Source of the DNA: Capitulum mitella
Taxonomy: Eukaryota; Arthropoda; Thecostraca; Pollicipedomorpha; Pollicipedidae
DNA: 64,000 nucleotides
Direction: 5' to 3'
Assembly (NCBI GenBank): GCA_030062745.1
Contig: CP099840.1
Coordinates: 35,963,101 to 36,027,100 of the forward strand
In this document: one piece after another, positions 39,701-47,770 of the stretch
Numbering within the stretch: position 1 is the first letter of the stretch
Layout of the letters: the number at the start of each line of letters is the position of its first letter
Program-made: the position numbers and the translations under genes
Notes under the pieces: model-generated
The model's database searches: none
Told to the model about the DNA's origin: nothing
Seen by the model: the letters and a program-made list of their open reading frames with translations, nothing else

Positions 39701-40737
39701 TACTTACTGTACTGTTGAAGTACTGTTCAGTACTTGCAATGCCACCTCGATCCGGGAAAAGCGGTCTCCAGGTCAACGAAAAGTCTGTTGTGTTCCGTTA
39801 TCTCTACCTAGGAGTATTTTTGTCCGAGTTGTATAGCGCCTCACTTCATGCACGGTTCCGAGAAACTAGACACAACTCCAGCCGTCGCCCTTTAAGAACA
39901 AAAATACTAGCATGCATACTGCACCTTTGTTTGTCATCGGTCTCAGTTCACCTAATCTGTCCCAGTGTGACTGCACCAACCCTGAAACGCTTTACGCCTC
40001 ACCGGAAGGCATCCGCCGCAAAACGCTCACGACGCCAAACTTGTTGATAGAATTTTGGAGGCTTTTTGCAGCACTGTTGAAATGTGCTGCTTGCGTATGA
40101 TATAGGAATGTCTGTATTTTTTCAGGAACACCATACAATGGCAGAACGAGATGCAGCGTCCACTTACGTGATTCCGGAAACTCACCTGTTCCGGAGAGCC
40201 AGGGTGCGTTAAATACTGTCGTGAAAGTTTTTGCTCGGGTACATGGCGAGCGCTGTAGTTAAACAAGCGGTTTTCCCCTCTCGAAACATGCAAAGATACA
40301 TACAGAAACAGAGTTAAAGAGATATCTTTACTGGGAAGCCAGGCACAAGAGCACGACTTAGCTGGCCCGACTTGTCCTGTACTAGCTGAATAATACTTGG
40401 CTGCGGATCGTTTTGTGCCCCCTTCTTGTGTGTGTCCCTATTGTCCTCTAGGCATGCCTTGCGATTGGCTCTGCATGCTGCTCCCTGACTGACCACGGTC
40501 TGGCTCCTGACCACCACCGCTCCATGGCTGTGCGTGCCCCACGTCCCGGGCGTGCTGCCCGACCGACGCCGGCTCCTCCGTGACGAACACCGCCCGACAG
40601 CTGACGACGCACGCTCTAACTGACAGGACCCCGACAATCTGTCGGAAGCCAGCCTGACGGACGAGTTTCCTCGCCTGTCGGCGGCCGCCGGCTCCCGGCC
40701 GCCATCTTCGCTGGACAGCCGGAGCGGCTACCGGTGA
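15682..40737 (+). CDS. Giant membrane-anchored TTYTYFTT-module / SEA / EGF protein (gene span, 16 exons inferred)
   Basis: Sixteen exons form this model. Extracellular part, in order: TTYTYFTT modules (DUF4758-type), Ser/Arg/Ala-rich sequence, more modules, Ser/Thr/Pro-rich sequence, a 7-residue repeat stalk, an EGF-like domain, a SEA-like domain, a Ca-binding EGF and another EGF. One transmembrane helix (36061-36129) follows, then a Ser/Arg-rich tail ending at TGA 40735-40737. Phases agree from 23281 to the stop once single-base and 67-bp anomalies are allowed for. From memory, arthropod proteins with these modules are named after the sea urchin 63 kDa sperm flagellar membrane protein; the true function is unknown. 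A mucin-like surface role fits the composition. The 5' end is missing, and the join 21.8 to 23.3 kb is unresolved, so two genes remain possible. Confidence 0.72.
16813..21803 (+). CDS. Exon 2: 5-kb exon with TTYTYFTT (DUF4758-type) modules
   Basis: The acceptor is CTATCAG at 16806-16812. The frame is open to TAG 21801-21803, about 1660 codons. Opening module: TYVGFADFVTTIGSTVVVF near 16926. Further modules include KTYFTTYTYFTT at 17734 and KTFFTTYTYFTT at 18003. About 18420-20390 is Ser/Arg/Ala-rich and probably disordered, with a furin-type RKKR at 19776-19787 and an SRGSS run near 20270. More modules follow at 20400-20760 and 20930-21095 (TTTYVTTLTESALTTVPLFF), then Gln-rich LFQQPAPQ repeats and VVTVYVSGSRPGEFFTRLS near 21395. 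The 3' border is uncertain: the next exon needs one leftover base, and I see no strong donor in that phase before the stop. Confidence 0.8.
21804..23280 (+). other. Intron or inter-exon sequence
   Basis: Mostly AT-rich, with no exon I can support and no AATAAA signal that would clearly end a transcript after the TAG at 21803. After that stop the same frame stays open for about 50 codons. Confidence 0.45.
23281..23322 (+). CDS. Exon 3 (42 nt)
   Basis: It lies between CGCTGCAG and GTGAGT. In the phase required by exon 4 it reads (x)TG then AGQQDSTGDMDSS plus a leftover G. It is acidic and Ser-rich like the neighbouring linker sequence. The preceding exon must supply one base. Confidence 0.6.
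24360..24451 (+). CDS. Exon 4 (92 nt)
   Basis: It lies between TGTTGCAG and GTAAGG. The G left by exon 3 plus GG makes Gly, and the exon then reads ALEPFGESFASSPEPASNPA and on to ISLQ. It ends in phase 0, which fits exon 5. A 45-bp minisatellite starts within 10 bp of its donor. Confidence 0.7.
24460..24700 (+). repeat. 45-bp minisatellite hugging a splice donor
   Basis: The unit begins GAGCCGAGGGCTGTCCACAG and continues with CAGTGCCTGGCTGTGACCGGGCTAT. There are about five copies, the first starting next to the GTAAGG donor of exon 4. It is intronic. Confidence 0.85.
24701..26940 (+). other. Intron 4 remainder
   Basis: GC-rich to about 25030, then AT-rich. A G homopolymer of about ten lies near 26291. 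I saw no convincing exon or known repeat. Confidence 0.5.
26941..32460 (+). CDS. Exon 5: 5.5-kb exon, TTYTYF modules then Ser/Thr/Pro-rich region
   Basis: It runs from CTCTCCAG to GTGAGA, phase 0 to phase 0. It opens with TTYTYFTT-type modules (YYTTFTYINQF at 26983, QTTYTYFKT at 27130, FFTTSTFSTTL at 27369). Then come SPAANVPSAAP repeats (28170-28390), a Gly/Leu-rich stretch, an LTRIPSRIDGP repeat (28966-29127), a module with TVLTSVLVPTLHTIASV near 29938, and a long acidic Ser/Gly/Asp/Gln-rich stretch with a GQSDGQA-type repeat (31825-31970). The frame shifts by +1 three times (near 28068, 28240 and 30199). Each shift disappears if one base is removed (a homopolymer C, an extra G in a repeat unit, a homopolymer C), giving one frame of about 1839 codons. 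Confidence 0.78.
28170..28390 (+). repeat. Coding repeat SPAANVPSAAP
   Basis: About six imperfect 33-bp units encode Ser/Pro/Ala-rich 11-mers within exon 5. One unit, near 28240, carries an extra G compared with its sister units, which breaks the frame. Confidence 0.8.
28966..29127 (+). repeat. Coding repeat LTRIPSRIDGP, five copies
   Basis: A 33-bp unit encodes the 11-mer LTRIPSRIDGP in the exon 5 frame. Five near-identical copies suggest recent expansion. Confidence 0.85.
31825..31970 (+). repeat. Coding repeat GQSDGQAxWxET, four copies
   Basis: A 36-bp unit encodes GQS(D/G)(G/E)QA(x)W(x)E(T/I) in frame within the acidic 3' part of exon 5. Confidence 0.85.
32732..33453 (+). CDS. Exon 6: 7-residue repeat stalk plus EGF-like domain
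   Basis: TATTTCAG precedes it and GTGAGT follows at 33454. After a short Ser/Thr-rich lead, about fourteen 7-mers of the type SV(T/A)P(x)(R/K)(T/A) run at 32860-33160: a Pro/Thr/Ser/Lys-rich stalk, possibly O-glycosylated. GSVLVAGLLSVDGG follows. A Cys-rich segment (CQRPCLDAINEACRLVDGEH, then RCACRPGF to PCE) looks like an EGF-like domain. The stalk and EGF frames differ by +1; removing one base from the C/G homopolymers near 33300 joins them and gives the phase the next exon needs. Confidence 0.75.
33430..33740 (+). repeat. 38-40-bp minisatellite that multiplies the exon 6 splice donor
   Basis: Each unit contains the last exonic bases (GACCCCTGCGAGC) and the donor GTGAGTA. GTGAGTA occurs eight times, with GT at 33454, 33492, 33532, 33570, 33608, 33648, 33686 and 33726. 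Two unit types alternate, ending TATACCCCGCC or CAGACCCTGCC. Only the first donor directly follows the single-copy EGF sequence. Confidence 0.92.
33995..34263 (+). CDS. Exon 7: SEA-like domain
   Basis: The acceptor is TTTCGGCAG. C from exon 6 plus CG gives Pro, then ALTYSLLMLLERVNDIPLRY, a segment FGEPSSAEYRQLAGLTEAGL, and near the end GGLLAELRLQ. The spacing of S-S-x-E-Y before an amphipathic helix and the final hydrophobic strand resemble a SEA domain. The classic autocleavage motif GSVVV is absent. The donor CAG|GTGAGG is phase 0, but exon 8 needs one leftover base. A single missing G at the donor (GGGTGAGG) would reconcile them. Confidence 0.7.
34365..34735 (+). repeat. About 29-30-bp intronic minisatellite, CTGTCTCAGGCCATGTCCAG
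   Basis: About twelve diverged copies of CTGTCTCAGGCCATGTCCAG plus ACATGGTAC fill the intron between exons 7 and 8. Because the unit lacks stop codons, all three frames are open across it, giving a false read-through from exon 7. Each unit ends a pyrimidine-rich stretch with CAG. Confidence 0.85.
34831..34998 (+). CDS. Exon 8: C-terminal half of the SEA-like region
   Basis: It runs from TGTCCCAG to GTAAGA. It reads (x)TC then RNVSADCPQITDRESKSVDK, continues through LLRIVEESLRRTNYSLGD and ends near GGVTVL plus a leftover G. It joins exon 9 to give VTVLDFDEC, the usual run from a domain end into a calcium-binding EGF. Confidence 0.8.
35339..35482 (+). CDS. Exon 9: calcium-binding EGF-like domain
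   Basis: It runs from CTGGCAG to GTCAGT. G plus AT gives Asp, so the domain opens DFDEC, the calcium-binding EGF signature, and continues with CHAQAFCYNLAGTFTCSCQD and a final RTCSG. Six cysteines have EGF spacing and the N-x-x-G-T-F turn is present. It ends in phase 1. Confidence 0.9.
35939..36172 (+). CDS. Exon 10: EGF-like domain, transmembrane helix, Cys-rich juxtamembrane
   Basis: It runs from CTCTCCAG to GTAGGC. It encodes a compact EGF-like domain (CPECSYSGECYTRED to CRCHPWHAGSRC). A hydrophobic helix of about 23 residues follows (36061-36129), and then CVCCYFCCRRNSRRK, a cysteine cluster and basic stop-transfer typical of palmitoylated type I membrane proteins. It ends in phase 1. 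Confidence 0.9.
36547..36668 (+). CDS. Exon 11: cytoplasmic tail, part 1
   Basis: It runs from TCTTCCAG to GTGCGT. G plus TG gives Val, then FSGPRGFLRHRGTRLQHPVM and DSSSDTSVPSPSRR. It ends in phase 0. Basic and Ser-rich, with no recognised domain. Confidence 0.82.
37075..37287 (+). CDS. Exon 12: cytoplasmic tail, part 2
   Basis: It runs from CTGTGCAG to GTGAGG, 71 codons, phase 0 to 0. It reads QTPAGPGKRAPQPPAGRSSP, then a Gly/Pro/Arg/Ser-rich stretch ending QPGRTQ. Probably disordered. Confidence 0.78.
37601..37930. repeat. 18-bp minisatellite abutting the exon 13 acceptor
   Basis: The unit GTGACCGCCGTGCTCCGT repeats about seventeen times and ends about 10 bp before the acceptor GCCGAGCAG. 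Since 18 is a multiple of three, it creates long open frames on both strands (a 410-codon minus frame reading TRSTAV repeats). I treat these as artefacts. Confidence 0.9.
37940..38245 (+). CDS. Exon 13: cytoplasmic tail, part 3, with a 67-bp duplication
   Basis: It runs from GCCGAGCAG to GTGAGC. It reads PQLMAALRPDEPGRGRAGGG, then a Ser/Arg-rich stretch. A block beginning SLSQTAESTA occurs twice, 67 bp apart (32 identical bases at 38108-38139 and 38175-38206). The rest of the first copy looks like the second with scattered base deletions. Only a single copy, ending TADTAEYGTHSFFRA plus AG, keeps the upstream frame and matches exon 14 phase. Confidence 0.75.
38246..38620 (+). repeat. Intronic repeat, about 107-bp units
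   Basis: Two close copies of a segment beginning GGCAGGGAAGGACCACTGGT (about 38276 and 38384), with further diverged pieces (GGGAAGGACCACTGGC near 38480), start right after the exon 13 donor. Confidence 0.75.
39354..39480 (+). CDS. Exon 14: cytoplasmic tail, part 4
   Basis: It runs from CATTCCAG to GTACGT. AG plus A gives Arg, then TLSDARSFDETIIQPNVRPV, RFGTQRSQRSSNAASSRG and YTY. It ends in phase 0. Confidence 0.8.
40126..40203 (+). CDS. Exon 15: cytoplasmic tail, part 5
   Basis: It runs from TTTTTCAG to GTGCGT, 26 codons, phase 0 to 0: EHHTMAERDAASTYVIPETH then LFRRAR. Confidence 0.8.
40627..40737 (+). CDS. Exon 16: last coding exon
   Basis: The acceptor is AACTGACAG. It reads DPDNLSEASLTDEFPRLSAA, then GSRPPSSLDSRSGYR and TGA at 40735-40737. 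Phase 0 fits exon 15. The C terminus is Ser-rich and does not end in a classical PDZ ligand. The nearest AATAAA I see is near 41660, about 0.9 kb downstream. Confidence 0.8.
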   Translation, partial: DPDNLSEASLTDEFPRLSAAAGSRPPSSLDSRSGYR

Positions 40738-43700
40738 AACGCGAGAGCGCATTCTGTCGGCGCGCTCAGCCCGCCATCTATCGGCAGAGGGGCGAACTGA
40801 CACTGAGCTCGTGCAGGTGTTATTTATTCAGCGTAGATGGGGTCTGAATGTCAGGAAGGCATACCGTCCTGCGAATAGGACGAAATGCCTTTATGTCATT
40901 GCAAATGAAGATGAGTGGATGTTAAAAAACGCAAATAGCGTGAGATTTCAGTGTACGGATTAGTTAAGGCGATTTCAAATGCTTTGAAAAAAGAACGAAG
41001 ACACGGTGTGCTTGTCGAGTAAGTTGACTTGGCAAGGATGCTGTCGTATTTTGCATCAGTATGAAAGACAGGGTGCTGTTTGCAGAGAGCGACTGCTAGG
41101 AGCCGGAAGACGGAGGACGGGCGGAACTTCGTCATTACATTATTCCATAGACGCAGTACGGATAATCAAACGTTTAGAGATCGGTCTAAATAACTTTTCC
41201 GCCGGCTGGCATAGTGTTTCCGGAGTTGCTAACCGTCTGTGGGTTTAATTTCATTATGCTTCACCGCTGCCAACATTGTGACTTAGTTCATTTTTAGAAC
41301 AGGGCTCGGACAACTCATGCGCAATTTTTATCTCCGTTGTCAAAGCTGGCCATATACCCTTTCGGTGGCACACATTTTACGCTGGTGCTCAAGATAATTT
41401 CCATCGTTGCTCATTCATTTGATCTTGCATTCATAGAACGCCTCCACTGCAATCAAACGCCATGATTTTTTTGTTCATATGAGACTAACTGTAGCCAGTC
41501 GTCGAGAGCAAGTTTTCTTTCCAGTGTCCCAGTACCACCCATGGCCATCGAGGGACTGTCAGTCCATGAAAGGGGTGCTGGCTCACGTCAGCGTAGATTC
41601 ATTGTCTCATTTCCGCCTATGACGATTGCAATGTAGTTCTTAGAAGCGAGAGATCTGGAATAAAATCGACAAGGTTCACCCAAGCTGCACTGGCACAGAA
41701 AGATGAAGTTACAACAATAAAGGTGTTTGTTTTTACGCTGGCTGGACCCCGTTATGTTCGTGTAAAATAATTTGTCTGCAATTACGAAGTCCATTGCTGA
41801 AACCCACAGCTTTGGTTGTGATCTGTGGTGTGCGATGGGCTTTCAGCTTCATCGATAGGCATAGGAACACAAGGCAAAGTGAAAGCTCAAACACGTCTTT
41901 TTCAACATCATAAAGTAATGGAGGTACGAGAAATCATTCCCTACAGCCAGTACTGTAGAGCTTAATAGTTTTGTGCAACTTAAAAGGAACGGAAGGTCCT
42001 AGACACCCTGGCCCTTCTCGTTCTCACATCTATGGCTCCTTACATCGTGCACAGGTGAAGTCAACGTAAAGGCAAAGAAAGGAGACGTTAGACCATTCTT
42101 CTAATTTCTTATTTTAGAGTTTATTCGACGCGTCTTTACGTCATACTATGTGTTTTGGACACATGACTCTCTTACACAATCCGCGAAATGATTCGTTTTG
42201 CACGAGAGGATTATTCTTTTTTACCCTTTTTTCGTCCTGCGGTGTTTGTTCAGCGGCCATCCTTTGTACAGAAAATGCTGTTATCTTGATAGAATTGTGA
42301 GGTGTCTTTTTTCCGACCACTGATCTGTCCAGACGAAAAGCTCCGCGTTGTGGTTGTCCTGTTTTAGTGGATGTTTTACACCGGCGGTCACGCTAACCAT
42401 TCATCATTGTCGAGATGTGTGCATGGTTTTCATTTGCTTTGAGATATAGACACAAGCGGCATTGTTGTTCCTTTGTTTTGTATCATTGTGTATGAGAGGC
42501 CTCGGGTAATGTCAGCCTCATCTCTCGTTCGTGTTGGAAACGAAGAGCGATGCTGAAGAAAAATGGCGAGCAGAACGAATGAAGCGCGGTGCTTTAAAAC
42601 TAGGTGGAGGGACGTTTTAAGCTTTCCAACAAATGTTGTAAATACATGGATGACGACTGTACTGGTTTCTTCCTACACAAGTATTATGGTAGGGAAGAAA
42701 ACCTCGAACTACACTTGCCAGAGCTTAGCCAGACATTCAGCTCTTACATTCCAACAAAATGCGGGATTTCACAAGACCCAGGTTGAGTCCAGACAAAACA
42801 TGGAACCTGGAGAAAAAAAAACAAATTGGTCTTTCGGGCGTTTTTTCCACTAGCGGCCGCACTGTGTTTTGGCTTTGCGGGTCTGTATTTGAGCCGTTTA
42901 CACACACAGCATTAAGAGTCGGTAATTACGAAGTTCATTTAAGCCATGAAGATCGAAGAATCAGATACGTTAAATAGAGATAGCATGGATTCCGTTAGTA
43001 TTGTCTCGAGCTCTTTTACGCTGTTACCAGCTAATGAACCAAAACAATGAGAAAAAGATCCATTTAAGTGCCAGACCAGACACGAAAGCCAGATGCGATG
43101 GAAACAAAATGGAAAACATAATCAAAAGTGAATACAGGTCGATAGATGGGCTGCAAATGGATCCGCGATGTAACGACCAAAGGCGACAGACAAACCGCGG
43201 AAATAATGGGTACAAAACACGTCGCAGAACTGACTGATTCGATGGTGCTACCTTTTAAGTTGTTTCAGTGTAAGTTTAATTAGCAGTTGCAATACTAAAT
43301 TGCATCTCAAAGCAAATTTATATAGGATGAAACATTTTCTTAGTTCTTCATCGATATGCGTTAAATTGTCGTCACCACTAGCTGTACACTTCACGTATTA
43401 GTTAACTTTTTAAGTTAACTACTCCTGCCCTCTTTTTAGAGGACAATGAGATCATTTCATTTATTTTGTGCAGACTGTAGGGAGCCATTCATAATGGACT
43501 CATACAGTAGTTCAGGAGATGAGAGGTCAACTAACACCGTCAGATAGCAAGTGTCAAACTGGCTGCTAAAACAAATCAAACATTTACCTATTGTCAATGG
43601 CGTACCTAGCACAGTTCGAAATAACTCTTCCCATAAACGCAATGTTCAAAAAGGCGAAATACTCGGGCTTCTCGTCAAAACGAGTCGCGATATTTCATGC

Positions 43701-44503
43701 TTCGATATTAACAGTCATTTCATAAAACGAGACGCTCGGTACGTTACGGACACGTACACACGGTGCCGGCAGAAACAAAGTTGTGCTGCGACGTTCCAGC
43801 ATCTCCTCCCTTCTCAAGAAGGGTCGCAAAAGTCCTCGGTACTTATCGGGTCGTTCGATTCAGGCTCGCAACTGAACACTTATGATGCTGTGATACACAC
43901 CATTGGCATAGATATCGCCAATAGTACCTCGGCATTGGGTGCCAATGCATATTAAGCATGCGGGATATATGTATGTGGCCTTGGTGCGTTCACACACGTT
44001 GGAGTGCAGTGCGGGAGTAAACGCACTAATTCAGGCCATTCTTACATGATCGTCACGAATGAGGAATACGCTCGGTGCTACAACAAATCTGCATCACGTT
44101 CGCATGGACCTCAGCAAAAGCGATCAAACACGTGAGGTTAAGACGGACGTCGAGCAGTCGGGAGATGCATTGTTCGAGTATCATCAAATCTTGCCATGCA
44201 ATGCAAGTTTTGGGACACTGACATCCTGCGAATTAAGTAATCATCGAGACGGCATGGGAAATACGTAAGCGAGCCACATCAATGGGGTCAAGAAGTACGA
44301 CGTACACAGCTGACGGGTGGGTAGAGGGGTTTTCATGACCAAACCCCAACCTCACCAAGAAAATATCCGGACCCCGCATTAGCCGGCAGAACCTATCGAC
44401 ACCGCACGTCGAGCCCGACGCAGCCTCGCGGGATGACCGCAGCGCACGCCGTGCGTGACCGGCGGCCGGGCCCGGCTCACAGTCAGCCTGAGGCGCCGCC
44501 GGG
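40738..44503. other. Intergenic gap between two convergent genes
   Basis: Mostly AT-rich. It should hold the 3' UTRs of both genes: AATAAA on the plus strand near 41660 and 41713, and TTTATT (AATAAA on the minus strand) near 43460. Short open frames (for example 42563-42853 and 43551-43955) show no recognisable family or splice context, so I did not call them. Confidence 0.55.
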
Positions 44504-44686
44504 TCAGGTCATGGCCTGCAGGGGGCGGTCGACGATGGTGCTGCGTCGGCGCGTCTTGCGCAGGTCGCGGGCCGTCGGCGCCCGGATCTTGCGCGTCCTC
44601 GCCTCCACCATGACCTGCGAGTGGCGCTTCATCTGGGCCCGCGTCGGCACGCTGGGGCCCTCGTCGATCACGTCCGGGCGGTCCAG
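44504..44686 (-). CDS. ODAD3: ODAD3-like exon 11 (last)
   Basis: The acceptor on the minus strand is TCCCCGCAG. It reads LDRPDVIDEGPSVPTRAQMK, then a basic stretch (TRKIRAPTARDLRKTRRR) and a TGA at 44506-44504. Basic C terminus. Confidence 0.85.
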   Translation of the reverse strand: MDRPDVIDEGPSVPTRAQMKRHSQVMVEARTRKIRAPTARDLRKTRRRSTIVDRPLQAMT

Positions 44687-47600
44687 CTGCGGGGACACGG
44701 CACCTCAGCTAAACGCAGCTCGGATCGGCTCGACTCGGCTCAGTCCGGCCCAGCCCAGCTCAGCTCAGCTCAGCTCAGCTCAGCTCGACTCAGTTCAGTA
44801 CAGCTCAGCTCAGTTCAGCTCAAATGGACTGTAGGAAAAGCGGTGGGTTGGCTGCAGGAGGACGTATGTACACGGACAACGGATGACTCGGAACAGACGT
44901 TAGCTCGGAATTCAAGCAACATTCACTGTATTTTATTCTAATGACGCACTTACCATCAGGAATGAGAAGCGCTGTTTGCCAGGTGGCTGTACGGGAGGAA
45001 CCCCACGGACTTTAGTCTCAAGAGCCAGCTGTTCAGACTTGGATGCGAAGAAGTCTTCGGAATCCATCTCGCTTATCTGCATGGAAAGTTCCGTAGGAAT
45101 TATTAAATACTTTTTACAAGATACTTTTCTTAGCATGTCATTCGCGTCGAAACGTCATAACTATGAATTAAAAGGCCACAGATGAGCCGCAACAGCCAAC
45201 GACCTGTATGCAATACTGGTTGAACTTTTTTTCTAACCAAGAACTTTGTGTTCATCATTTTTCACGGTATGGGTGACATGGATTACTAAATAAATAAAAT
45301 ATCCTAGAAATCTGGCGGGTAAATTATGAACTGTCGTGACACAAGATTATCAAATATGGCTGTTACCGCATTTCTAAACGAGTACCTTTACGTAGCTGAC
45401 ATTTACGGTAAAATAACCCAGGATTCAGTATAACACCCTCCTCAGGCGTCTTATATTTGGGCTCCATTTGAAGCCATCAAAGGCTGCTTTAAAACGGCAA
45501 TAGCAGGCAATTAAGCGAAAAGTCAGCTCTACTAATGGCACGGTGCCTGGAGGACATGAGATGGGGCCGGCTAATCCGCCTGAGCTTTCCGTGGAACCTG
45601 CCCGCAACCTCGTTTGAAACGAGCCACGCGCGATGCTTCCAGTCCGTGATTTATTCAGCGTTTGCCTGTCTGGAGAAAAGGTGCATAGTATCTGGCGTAC
45701 CTGTCCTATGCCAGCCTTCTGAGGTCGGAGTACGGAGTGGGGGAGGGGGATGCGGGGGGAGTATGGACCGCCGGTGTATGTGCCGACAATTTATCCCACC
45801 CTCTCAGGGGAGCGGTGGCTATGCCTGGTGATAAGTGGCGCGGCCCCTCCCTCTCGTCACTCCCCCGGGAAACACAGGTCGGAGTCCCACCACCATGATG
45901 CACCATGGCACAACGATGCAGGGGCGCGGCCAGGATTTTCGTGAGGGGGTCCGGAGCTCAGAGTGGACTGAAATCACACGAAAACCGCCTGCCGGGAAGA
46001 CGATGTACAATGGTTTTCACACAAAATGCGGGCCTCAGGGGAGGGGGCGGGCCCCCGGCCCCTTGGCTGCGCCTATGCACTGGTGCTCTCCCAGAAGGAA
46101 ATCCCGCACAATGCGGGCCCGCCAGCACGGCGAGGCAGAGCACGAACCATTTCGGAGACATTGATCGATTCCATGTGCTCCATCAGGAAACGGACGGCGG
46201 CCGTCACGGCGTCAAACAGCTCTCCCAGGCCAGGTGGCGAGTTCTTGTCCGCCACGTCCAAACTCATCACGGAGACGCCAGCGTTCTGGAAAAGAAAGCG
46301 AACAGTCTTGCAACTGATGGATAACCTTTTTGCCGAATCGTGTGGCAGGATCACATAAACATTTATTGGTGAACTGAAACATAAAAGAGCATTCTAGTTA
46401 AATTTCAGAATGTCGGTGCAGAATGGTATTAGTTTCTCATACCTTAGTGTACCAATGCTAGTGTACCTTACCCAGTGCCATAGTCAGTTCATGTCTCAAA
46501 CTGATAAGAGCTATTTCAGACCTCTCCGTTACAAGAATCAGTATTATGTTACCGCTGACAGAAAAATGTCCAGGTACTCGTAGAGCATGGCTAAGGCCAT
46601 AAGTCCAAGCATGTCACTTGACGCCTGTTCCGGTCTCGGCCGCACCAAGTCAGTTAGAACTAACCTGGAACAATTCGAGCATGTTGACCAGACCAGCCCT
46701 AAGGCTGCCCAGGCTCCTCCTGACTTCATCGGTCATCGTCTCGATGACCCTCTTCCTGGTCAGGTTGGAGTTGATCGTCTCTCGGAGCTCGAGGCACCGG
46801 TCTCTGTCTCTGTTGGAAGCAATCCCTTATTAAGCGGTGTCTTCAAATGTGCATGCGCAAATATACAAATATCCATAACCCCATCAGTGGAATCATTAAA
46901 AAGTCAGACACTGGCATTTGGTGAATTCGTTTATACGAATGCTTCAATGGGTCCTCGTTGAGCTGTTCTGTAAATGAACATCTAACGGAACATACTGCAG
47001 CCGTGTTTATGCTGCTTATCCTTATTCCCGACATGGGGGGCTGAATCCCCCCCCCCCCGGCCGGGAATTGGCTGTAGCGTCTAGCCCTGCGGGAATAGGG
47101 TTATGTAACAAAAATGGCTATGCATCAGACTCCTTTCCTATAAAGGCACGACCCATCGTTCGTTTGAACGATAATACTGCGAAAATATTTTTACAGATAG
47201 ATCTAGCAAGCATCATGAAAAATGCACCATGTCGCAAAGCAGCGCGACAGCATGTTGACCCCATAATTGAACAAAGTTGGCATATTACCTCGGTCCGTGT
47301 CTGTACGGAGCTATGACAGCGTACAGTCCGCTAGTAAGCTGACGTAGTCAGCTTATTTAAATAGTCGACTCTTGGATGCTGGTTCGGTCCGTTTTTTCGA
47401 AAATGATGCCGATGAAAAATTACAGCTCCTTGTCATTTAAATGGGCTACAGGGGTGTTGATCTGTATTCTTTCGAGAGAGACCTGGCCCACCCAATGTTG
47501 ATTTGGGCCCCTCCAATGTTGGTTTTCGACCTCTCCAATATTTTCTGCCGGTTTTACAGGGGAATGGGCAAAAATAATGAAAAACCGCCGCAACAGATAA

Positions 47601-47734
47601 GAGATAGGCAGAAAGTATACAATGAAGCATAAAGTGATCTATTTATTTATTTATTTATTTATTTAGTTAGTTAGTTAGTTAGTTAGTTATTTATCTATCT
47701 ATCTTTCTATCTAACTATCTATCTGTCTATCTAC

Positions 47735-47770
<36 letters not shown>

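Noticed and set aside
40438-40803. 121-codon minus frame over the last exon of the large gene
   Set aside because: Shadow of the plus-strand terminal exon, whose phase and acceptor fit exactly.
42563-42853. Possible small gene (frames reading KYMDDDCTGFFLHKYYG and neighbours)
   Set aside because: Stops on both sides, no family recognised, no splice context.
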